A stretch of 5,631 nucleotides of DNA from Bacillota bacterium (GTDB lineage Bacteria > Bacillota > Clostridia > Lutisporales > Lutisporaceae), in contig JAEXXN010000380.1 of NCBI GenBank assembly GCA_023405875.1, forward strand, positions 1-5,631, read 5' to 3'. This document shows, in pieces, positions 1-4,994 of this stretch (position 1 is its first letter; the number at the start of each line of letters is the position of its first letter). Made by a program: the position numbers and the translations under genes. The notes below the pieces were generated by a model. The model saw nothing but the letters and a program-made list of their open reading frames with translations. It had not been told where the DNA came from and ran no database searches.

Positions 1-417
1 AAGGTTTTGCGGAGAAATGACGATACAGCGACTATAATTGCTGCAACTGAGGCTATGGGAGAAGACAGGCAAAGGCAGCTGAAGTCTGAAGGGGCAGAGC
101 TGATAATAACCGGAAGTAACAACGGAAGAGTTGATATCGGGCAGCTTGTGCAGGAGCTGGGTAAAAGAGGCATAGACAGCTTGCTGGTAGAAGGCGGAGG
201 AACAGTAGCGGCAGCTTTTCTGGAGGAAGGGCTTATAGATAAGGCGGCAATTTTCATAGCACCGGTGATAATTGGCGGAAAAGCCGCGCCTACACCTGTA
301 ATGGGGGCCGGAGCCGAGTTTATAAGCAACGGCTATCAGCTTAAGCACCCGGAGATAAGCATGCTTGGTCGTGATGTATTGGTAGAAGGCTACATAAATG
401 TACCTTGGGAGGAGTAA
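1..417 (+). CDS. ribD: RibD, C-terminal reductase domain (5' end outside window)
   Basis: This is the last 138 residues of the bifunctional riboflavin protein RibD. The full enzyme deaminates the pyrimidine product of GTP cyclohydrolase II and then reduces its ribosyl side chain with NADPH in the cytoplasm. Only the reductase half is visible; the zinc deaminase domain lies upstream of the window. The frame is open from base 1 and begins at the AKVL region of the family. Its hallmark is SLLVEGGGTVAAAFLEEGLID (visible residues 60-80), the glycine-rich segment of the RibD/dihydrofolate-reductase-like fold, followed by IAPVIIGG (86-93). It ends in TAA at 415-417, six bases before ribE, and its last codons carry the ribE ribosome binding site. 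Position as first gene of a ribD-ribE-ribBA-ribH cluster supports the call. The domain alone could be a stand-alone reductase, but gene order favours the fused RibD. Confidence 0.93.
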   Translation, partial: KVLRRNDDTATIIAATEAMGEDRQRQLKSEGAELIITGSNNGRVDIGQLVQELGKRGIDSLLVEGGGTVAAAFLEEGLIDKAAIFIAPVIIGGKAAPTPVMGAGAEFISNGYQLKHPEISMLGRDVLVEGYINVPWEE

Positions 418-423
418 TCTTAT

Positions 424-1068
424 ATGTTTACCGGAATTATTGAGGAGAAAGGGCGCATAAGGCAGGTAAAAAGGGGAGAGAAGTCGGCAGCCCTTATTGT
501 AGAGTGCAGTGATATTCTCCAGGGAACAGGACTTGGGGACAGCATAAGCGTCAACGGCGTCTGCCTGACTGTGACGGCTATAAAAGGAAGCTGCTTTGAG
601 GCAGATGTGATGCCGGAAACCATGCGGGCGACAAATCTGAAATATCTGAAGCCGGGGGATACGGTCAATCTGGAAAGGGCGCTGGCGGCATCGGGAAGGT
701 TCGGCGGCCATATGGTATCCGGCCATATAGACGGGACGGGCACCATCAGTGAGGTACGGAAAGAGGATAACGCAGTGTGGATAACTATAGAAGTGGAAGC
801 GGAAATACTCAAATATATAATTCACAAGGGTTCCATAGCTGTTGACGGCATAAGCCTTACAGTACAATATGTTGACGGGAGTGCGTTCAAGGTGGCTGTG
901 ATTCCTCATACCAGGGACTTCACTACACTTCAGGACCGGAAAGCCGGGTATAAGGTAAATATTGAATGTGATATTATCGGGAAATACATTGAGAAGCTTG
1001 TCCTATTGGACAGCAAGAATAACAAAAGCGGGCTGACGATGCAGTACCTGCTGGAAAATGGTTTTTAG
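424..1068 (+). CDS. ribE: Riboflavin synthase, alpha subunit
   Basis: A complete 214-residue riboflavin synthase, which dismutates two 6,7-dimethyl-8-ribityllumazine molecules into riboflavin and a pyrimidine that re-enters the pathway. The length matches the family (about 200-220). It consists of two tandem lumazine-binding barrels, about residues 1-97 and 98-195, seen as the paired motifs NGVCLTV (44-50) and DGISLTV (141-147). The family N-terminus MFTGII is intact. Residues at expected active-site positions are present: F2, C47, T49, H101 in GGHMVSGHIDG, S144, T146 and D183. The start is fixed by this N-terminus and by GGGAGGAG at 407-414, nine bases upstream. The stop codon TAG (1066-1068) overlaps the ribBA ribosome binding site, so translation of the two genes is probably coupled. 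The last ~25 residues are a variable tail. Confidence 0.97.
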   Translation: MFTGIIEEKGRIRQVKRGEKSAALIVECSDILQGTGLGDSISVNGVCLTVTAIKGSCFEADVMPETMRATNLKYLKPGDTVNLERALAASGRFGGHMVSGHIDGTGTISEVRKEDNAVWITIEVEAEILKYIIHKGSIAVDGISLTVQYVDGSAFKVAVIPHTRDFTTLQDRKAGYKVNIECDIIGKYIEKLVLLDSKNNKSGLTMQYLLENGF

Positions 1069-1079
1069 GAGGGAATGAG

Positions 1080-2294
1080 ATGTTCAGTAGAATTGAAGAA
1101 GCTTTGGAAGAGCTGAAAAAGGGCAACATGATAATCGTTGTGGATGATGAGGACAGGGAGAATGAGGGAGACCTGCTTATGGCAGCGGAAAAGGCTACAC
1201 CGGAAGCGGTGAATTTCATGGCCGCTCATGGAAGAGGGCTGATATGTGTACCCATGACCCAGGAGAGGCTTAAGGAGCTGCGGGTGGAGCCCATGACCGG
1301 GAACAATACCGACGCAAAGGAGACAGCCTTTACCGTATCTGTTGATTATAAAAAATGCACCACAGGGATATCGGCTTTTGAAAGAGCGGATACGATAAAA
1401 GCCCTGGTGGATGGGGCTACAAAGCCGGAGGACCTGACAAAGCCGGGACATATATTCCCTTTGAAGGCGAGAGAGGGAGGGGTGCTGAAGCGTGCGGGGC
1501 ATACGGAAGCGGCAGTGGATCTGGCACGCATGGCAGGACTGTATCCGGCAGGGGTCATATGCGAGATTATGAAGGATGACGGTACTATGGCAAGGCTTCC
1601 TGATCTTGTAGAATACTCACAGAAATTTAATCTCAAGCTGATTACAATAGCCGACCTGATAAAATTCAGAAGCCATGAGGAAAAGCTGGTCAACAAGGCG
1701 GCAGATGCACTGATGCCCACCAAATACGGAGAATTCAGGGTCATGGCCTATGAGAGCAAAATAAGCAATGAACATCATGTAGCCCTTGTAAAGGGTGACG
1801 TAACCACTGAGGAGCCGGTACTGGTAAGAGTCCATTCCGAATGCCTTACCGGTGACGCCTTCGGCTCCTTACGCTGTGACTGCGGGGAGCAGTTTGCAGA
1901 GGCTGCAAGAATGATAGAGAAGGAAGGCCGGGGCGTGCTGCTTTATATGAGGCAGGAAGGCCGGGGAATAGGGCTTGTAAATAAAATAAGGGCATATGAG
2001 CTTCAGGATACCGGGGTGGACACTGTTGATGCCAATGTGCTGCTGGGTTTTCCCGCCGACCTGAGGGATTACGGAATAGGAGCACAGATATTGAAGGACC
2101 TGGGGATAGGCAAAATAAGGCTGATAACCAATAATCCCAAAAAGCTCAAGGGGCTGTCGGGATATGGGCTGGAAGTCGTAGAGCGGGTGCCTATTGAAGT
2201 AGCCGCAAATACGAGAAATGAGAGATACCTGAATACAAAGAAGGAAAGAATGGGGCATATGCTCAAGGGAGGAAGTAAAAATGAAAATATATGA
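1080..2294 (+). CDS. ribBA: Bifunctional DHBP synthase / GTP cyclohydrolase II (RibBA)
   Basis: A 404-residue fusion supplying both precursors of riboflavin. Residues 1 to about 200 are 3,4-dihydroxy-2-butanone-4-phosphate synthase, acting on ribulose 5-phosphate. They show the acidic magnesium loop DDEDRENEGD (22-31), GHIFPL (123-128), GGVLKRAGHTEAAVDL (133-148) with catalytic H141, and E162. Residues from about 201 are GTP cyclohydrolase II. They show the zinc cysteines C255, C266 and C268 in HSECLTGD...LRCDCGE, the GTP-binding RQEGRGIGL (291-299), D327/R329 in ADLRDYGIGAQIL, and TNNPKK (350-355). No key residue is missing in either half, so both activities should be present. The start has AGGAGGG at 1067-1073, six bases upstream, overlapping the ribE stop. 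An earlier ATG at 1075 is in another frame. The last 14 bases overlap ribH. Confidence 0.97.
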   Translation: MFSRIEEALEELKKGNMIIVVDDEDRENEGDLLMAAEKATPEAVNFMAAHGRGLICVPMTQERLKELRVEPMTGNNTDAKETAFTVSVDYKKCTTGISAFERADTIKALVDGATKPEDLTKPGHIFPLKAREGGVLKRAGHTEAAVDLARMAGLYPAGVICEIMKDDGTMARLPDLVEYSQKFNLKLITIADLIKFRSHEEKLVNKAADALMPTKYGEFRVMAYESKISNEHHVALVKGDVTTEEPVLVRVHSECLTGDAFGSLRCDCGEQFAEAARMIEKEGRGVLLYMRQEGRGIGLVNKIRAYELQDTGVDTVDANVLLGFPADLRDYGIGAQILKDLGIGKIRLITNNPKKLKGLSGYGLEVVERVPIEVAANTRNERYLNTKKERMGHMLKGGSKNENI

Positions 2295-2745
2295 AGGAAA
2301 CCTGATTGCCGGTAACAAGAAATTTGCCATAGTAGCCGGAAGGTTCAATGAGTTTATAAGCAGCAAGCTGGTTGGGGGATGTATCGACGGCCTGAAACGT
2401 CATGGCTGTGCTGAGGAAAATATAGAAATAAGCTGGGTGCCCGGGGCCTTTGAGATACCCCTGACTGCACAGAAGCTTGCAAGGACAGGTAGCTATGCTG
2501 CGGTTATATGCCTGGGAGCAGTGATAAGGGGCGCTACACCGCATTTTGATTATGTCTGCAGTGAGGTGTCAAAGGGGGTAGCAAATGTAATGCTGGATAC
2601 AGGAGTTCCGGTGATATTCGGAGTGCTCACAACCGAGAGCATAGAGCAGGCTATCGAAAGGGCGGGTACAAAATCAGGGAACAAAGGCTTTGATGCGGCA
2701 GCATCAGCTATAGAGATGGCAAATCTTCTGGACAGTATAGGCTAA
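2281..2745 (+). CDS. ribH: 6,7-dimethyl-8-ribityllumazine synthase (RibH)
   Basis: A complete 154-residue lumazine synthase. It condenses the RibB product (DHBP) with the RibD pathway pyrimidine to make the substrate of RibE. In Bacillus its homologue forms a 60-subunit capsid around RibE, and the adjacent ribE makes that possible here. Motifs in order are RFNEFI (21-26), VPGAFEIP (53-60), GAVIRGATPHFDYVC (79-93) with catalytic H88, and GVLTTESIEQAIERAG (114-129) with phosphate-binding R127. The start is set by AAGGGAGGA at 2265-2273, lying inside the end of ribBA, so ribH overlaps ribBA by 14 bases and is probably translated by coupled or re-initiating ribosomes. It is the last gene of the operon: a strong hairpin begins five bases after its stop and the next gene is convergent. 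Confidence 0.97.
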   Translation: MKIYEGNLIAGNKKFAIVAGRFNEFISSKLVGGCIDGLKRHGCAEENIEISWVPGAFEIPLTAQKLARTGSYAAVICLGAVIRGATPHFDYVCSEVSKGVANVMLDTGVPVIFGVLTTESIEQAIERAGTKSGNKGFDAAASAIEMANLLDSIG

Positions 2746-2749
2746 AATC

Positions 2750-2775
2750 AAAGGCACGGCTTGAGCCGTGCCTTT
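2750..2775. terminator. Bidirectional terminator between ribH and aminopeptidase
   Basis: A perfect 11-bp stem (AAAGGCACGGC / GCCGTGCCTTT) with a TTGA loop sits in the 49-base gap between the ends of two convergent genes. The G+C-rich core is flanked by A and T bases on both sides, so either transcript ends its hairpin in a short U run (TTT on the plus strand, TTTGATTTT on the minus strand). The U tracts are short, especially for the rib operon, so efficiency is uncertain. The position favours a shared terminator for both genes. Confidence 0.85.
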
Positions 2776-2794
2776 AAACCTTAAGTTTGTTATA

Positions 2795-3910
2795 CTATTT
2801 CAGATTTTCCGGGTTCAATACATCTAATTCCTTAAGGACGAAGTGCCCGTCTTTTCTTATCAGGACATCATCGAACCATATCTCTCCTCCTCCGTATTCA
2901 GGAGTCTGTATGCATACCAGATCCCAGTGCACTGCGGACCTGTTGCCGTTGAAGCACTTGTCATAGGAGTTACCGGGAGTGAAGTGGAAGCTGCCCATTA
3001 TCTTCTCATCAAAAAGCGTATCCTTCATGGGCTTGATTATATACGGATTCACGCCTATTGCAAATTCTCCCACATACCTTGCACCTTCGTCGGTATCAAA
3101 GACCTTGTTTATCCTGGCCGTGTCGTTTGCAGTGGCATTTATTATCTTGCCGTCCTTGAATTCCAGTCTTATGTTCTCGTAGGTGTAGCTCTGGTATTCC
3201 GCAGGAGTATTATAGGTAATATAGCCGTTGACCGAGTCTTTTACAGGAGCTGTGTAGACTTCGCCGTCAGGAATATTGGATTCTCCGTCACATTTGATCG
3301 CAGTCAGCCCCTTGATTGAGAAGCTCAGGTCTGTGCCCTCCCCCTTTATCCTTACCCTGTCGGTTTTCTTCATAAGGCTTTCCAGTGGGTCCATGGCTTT
3401 GGACATTTTTGCATAATCCAGATTGCATACATCGAAATAGAAGTCCTCAAACTGTTCAGTGCTCATATTTGCCTTCTGAGCCATTGAATTGTTAGGAAAT
3501 CTCATAACGCACCATTTTGTATCGGGGACTCTTATTTCAGCGTGAACTGTTCTGAACCAATGGGACTGATAAAAGCCCATCTTGTCGCTGGGAACATCGG
3601 CCAGATCTGCAGAATTAAGAGAGCCCCTTATGCCTATGTAGGCATCCATATCCCTCATTCTTTCAGCTTCGTAACGTGCAATGTCTGCAATATGCTCCGC
3701 AGTGCTGCCAAGTATAAGCTCGCGCAGAAGACTCATTTTCTTGACTGTCAGAAAAGGCTTGCCGCCGATTCTGTAGGCCTCCTTGACAAGCTCGGCTGCC
3801 AGCTCCTCGCCGGAGTCATATACTTCTATAAGGACATTTTCACCGGGCTTAAGCTTTACGGAATAACCTAATAAATTTTTCGCCATCTTGGTAATTCTTG
3901 GATCTTTCAT
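2795..3910 (-). CDS. M29-family metallo-aminopeptidase
   Basis: A complete 371-residue protein of the M29 (AmpS/PepS/aminopeptidase T) family, cytosolic exopeptidases that remove N-terminal residues using two metal ions. All expected ligands are visible in order and at family-like spacing: E217 in DGEVYTAP, E282 in GEFAIG, H309 and Y316 in GSFHFTPGNSY, and H328 and D330 in HWDLV. There is no signal peptide. At 371 residues it is shorter than the characterised ~410-residue enzymes, with the difference apparently in the N-terminal and middle region; the catalytic C-terminal domain is full length. The start at 3910 is supported by GGGAGG (plus-strand 3919-3924) eight bases upstream. It converges on the rib operon and shares its terminator. 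A broken second copy of its C-terminal region lies upstream on the same strand. The substrate cannot be told from sequence. Confidence 0.92.
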   Translation of the reverse strand: MKDPRITKMAKNLLGYSVKLKPGENVLIEVYDSGEELAAELVKEAYRIGGKPFLTVKKMSLLRELILGSTAEHIADIARYEAERMRDMDAYIGIRGSLNSADLADVPSDKMGFYQSHWFRTVHAEIRVPDTKWCVMRFPNNSMAQKANMSTEQFEDFYFDVCNLDYAKMSKAMDPLESLMKKTDRVRIKGEGTDLSFSIKGLTAIKCDGESNIPDGEVYTAPVKDSVNGYITYNTPAEYQSYTYENIRLEFKDGKIINATANDTARINKVFDTDEGARYVGEFAIGVNPYIIKPMKDTLFDEKIMGSFHFTPGNSYDKCFNGNRSAVHWDLVCIQTPEYGGGEIWFDDVLIRKDGHFVLKELDVLNPENLK

Positions 3911-4107
3911 TATAAATGCCTCCCAACAAGTGATTTTTATTTAAATATATTTTCGCCGCTCGGTGCCTCGCCTGCTCCGTAAGGGATATGCTGCGAGGCA
4001 TTTGTTTTGTCTTTTGGACTGCTTTGATTGAAGCTCTGAATATGATTATAACGCATCAGCAGAAAAATTTTCGGTTGTAGAAAAATCTTTTTACCTTTGC
4101 GCGTTTC
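3911..4107 (-). other. Leader/intergenic region upstream of the aminopeptidase, with hairpin
   Basis: This stretch separates the intact aminopeptidase from the repeat at 4108-4194. Read on the minus strand it contains an isolated TATAAT (plus-strand 4045-4050) with no convincing -35 box at the right distance. It also holds a hairpin with a perfect 8-bp stem, TGCCTCGC (3964-3971) and GCGAGGCA (3993-4000), around a 21-base loop, and then the aminopeptidase ribosome binding site. The hairpin has no U tract, so it is not an obvious terminator. An open frame continues from the pseudogene through this region to a TAA at 3937-3939, but it has no homologue I recognise. It is most likely non-coding. 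Confidence 0.4.
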
Positions 4108-4194
4108 AACGAGGAGGAAGATATGTTCACCGCCCAGTAAATAAACGATGCGGTACCTGCCGCCTAATAGGGTGGGAGCATCTATCGCCTCGTT
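4108..4194 (-). repeat. Palindromic repeat, copy C (inverted relative to copies A and B)
   Basis: An 87-bp imperfect palindrome whose ends, read on the minus strand, are AACGAGGCGATAGAT and ATCTTCCTCCTCGTT. It matches the cores of the two plus-strand repeats at 4562-4651 and 4709-4796 in its ends, its internal GGCGGTGA and the following GAAACGC. Beyond GAAACGC the sequence diverges: the CCCGGGTAGG tail and its hairpin are absent, replaced by an A/T-rich stretch. It is the most diverged of the three. It sits immediately after the position where the duplicated aminopeptidase fragment would have ended (TATATAA), which suggests insertion at, or creation of, the gene's stop codon. Confidence 0.75.
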
Positions 4195-4200
4195 ATATAA

Positions 4201-4476
4201 GATTTTCCGGGTCCAGTATATCAATTCTTTAAGTACGAAGGGCCCATCCTTTCTAATTAGAACATCGTCGAACCATCTCTCGCCGCCGCCGTACCCGGAT
4301 GTCTGTATGCATACAAGGTCCCGGTGGGCAAAGGACCTGTTCCCTTTGCAGCAATCCTCATAAGAGATGACGGGAGTAGAGTAGAAGCTGCCCCGTATTT
4401 TTTCATCAAATAGTATGTCCTTCATAGGCCTTACTATGTACGGGTTTACTCCCCGGAGTAAATTCTCCAACATATA
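4201..4476 (-). pseudogene. Decayed C-terminal fragment of an M29 aminopeptidase (partial duplication)
   Basis: This segment corresponds to about residues 278-369 of the intact aminopeptidase downstream. Over a 77-residue ungapped stretch (GVNPYI... to ...FVLKEL), 58 positions are identical. It has at least two frameshifts. Near 4453 an extra base separates YVGEF from GVNPY. Near 4222 one base is lost after LKEL, so the expected D-I-L-D-P-E-N-L ending is read as IYWTRKIL. The metal-binding region is damaged: H309 is replaced by Y and the GSFHFTP motif reads GSFYSTP, while the later H and D of HxDLV survive. Everything N-terminal, including the first metal-binding glutamate, is absent. The frame at 4473 has an ATG but no ribosome binding site. 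It is best read as a non-functional partial duplication or the remains of a second aminopeptidase gene. Confidence 0.88.
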
Positions 4477-4520
4477 TCATATTGATCAAATTAGATATAA
4501 ATAAAACGGCTTCATATAAT

Positions 4521-4549
4521 ATTATAACTTTTTGCTAAATACTTGTAAA
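4521..4549 (-). promoter_or_regulatory. Predicted sigma-A promoter reading toward the aminopeptidase pseudogene
   Basis: On the minus strand TTTACA (plus-strand 4544-4549; one mismatch to TTGACA) is separated by exactly 17 bases from a perfect TATAAT (4521-4526). Transcription would start near 4515 and enter the pseudogene, then copy C, and possibly continue into the intact aminopeptidase, since no clear terminator lies between. The surrounding A/T richness raises the chance of a coincidental match, but both boxes and the spacing are near ideal. Confidence 0.55.
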
Positions 4550-4561
4550 GTAGAACAATAT

Positions 4562-4708
4562 AACGAGGCGAAAGATATTCCCCTCCCTCATATAGGTGGT
4601 GGATACCGAATTCGTTGTCCAACAGGCGGTCAGTATATATTCCGCCTCGTTGAAACGCCCGGGTAGGTTTTTGCAAGCCTGCAAAAACCCTCATTGAAAT
4701 CTTGTTAT
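4562..4708 (+). repeat. Tandem palindromic repeat, unit A
   Basis: The first of two direct tandem units. The unit has a 90-bp imperfect palindrome (4562-4651) with arms AACGAGGCGAAAGATAT and ATATATTCCGCCTCGTT, matching at 15 of 17 positions. A 57-bp tail follows, carrying GAAACGCCCGGGTAGG, a small hairpin (4666-4689) and CTTGTTAT. The next unit begins immediately. The centre of the palindrome is not paired, so the arms would enclose a loop of about 55 bases. In one frame the unit reads NEAKDIP, then GGGYRIRCPTGG, then LVETPG and a TAG stop, with no start codon. It is not a CRISPR: there are only two units and no short identical repeat with spacers. Confidence 0.85.
4666..4689. repeat. Hairpin in the tail of repeat unit A
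   Basis: A perfect 10-bp inverted repeat, GGTTTTTGCA and TGCAAAAACC, around an AGCC loop. The same hairpin occurs in unit B at 4811-4834, where the right arm reads TGCAAAACCC and one pair is lost. The stem is A/T-rich in the middle and no U run follows, so it does not look like a standard terminator. It recurs at a fixed place in each unit, so it is part of the repeat's design. Confidence 0.7.
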
Positions 4709-4854
4709 AACGAGGCGAAAGATATTCCCCACATCTAAAGGTGATGAGTATAGCTTTCGTTGTCCAACAGGCGGTGAGCATATCTCCCACCTCGTTGAAA
4801 CGCCCGGGTAGGTTTTTGCAAGCCTGCAAAACCCCTCATTAAAAATCTTGTTAT
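4709..4854 (+). repeat. Tandem palindromic repeat, unit B
   Basis: The second direct unit, aligned to unit A over its whole length. The first 22 bases are identical. The middle (about 4728-4755) is diverged and two bases shorter. From TTTCGTTGTCC through AACAGGCGG and the GAAACGCCCGGGTAGG tail it is again nearly identical. The palindrome spans 4709-4796 with arms matching at 14 of 17 positions. The tail hairpin (from 4811) has one substitution in its right arm. The two-base length change breaks the peptide frame that is open through unit A. The unit ends in CTTGTTAT, as unit A does, followed by unique sequence. Confidence 0.85.
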
Positions 4855-4994
4855 AAACAGTATAATAACAGGAGCAGAATCTGCAAAATATACTATAGAT
4901 ATGACAGAGAAGTTGTGAGATACTGGTATAAGAAAAACAATTATTGTCTGAAGCATATTGCAGGTATTGGTTATATAGAACAGGAGATGATATT
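4855..4994 (+). other. Region before the phospholipase-like gene; possible gene remnant
   Basis: An A/T-rich stretch between the repeats and the next gene. A TATAAT lies at 4861-4866 but lacks a clear -35 box. The frame from 4842 to a TGA at 4996-4998 is open for about 51 codons and reads as a plausible protein end (for example REVVRYWYKKNNYC and IAGIGYIEQEMIL). It has no ATG near its beginning and stops with ATGA overlapping the start of the downstream gene. It could be the tail of a gene cut off by the repeats, or chance. The AGGAG at 4982-4986 serves the following gene. Confidence 0.3.

Noticed and set aside
1..417. FMN riboswitch for the rib operon
   Set aside because: It would be expected upstream of the first rib gene, and the window begins inside ribD. 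No such structure is seen in the short gaps between the rib genes.
420..2544. Minus-strand open frames antisense to ribE, ribBA and ribH
   Set aside because: They lie wholly opposite well-conserved riboflavin genes and show no domain or ribosome binding site of their own.
3937..4473. A 178-codon open frame on the minus strand as a genuine gene
   Set aside because: It is a chimera of a frameshifted aminopeptidase fragment, a palindromic repeat and unrelated leader sequence, with no ribosome binding site at its ATG.
4562..4796. Integron attC sites
   Set aside because: Palindromes of about 90 bp bounded by AAC and GTT fit attC in size, but the outer boxes (TATAAC, GTTGAAA) do not match the RYYYAAC/GTTRRRY rule and there are no cassettes between them.
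4562..4854. CRISPR array
   Set aside because: There are only two units of about 147 bp, similar throughout. No short repeat alternates with unique spacers and no cas genes are visible.
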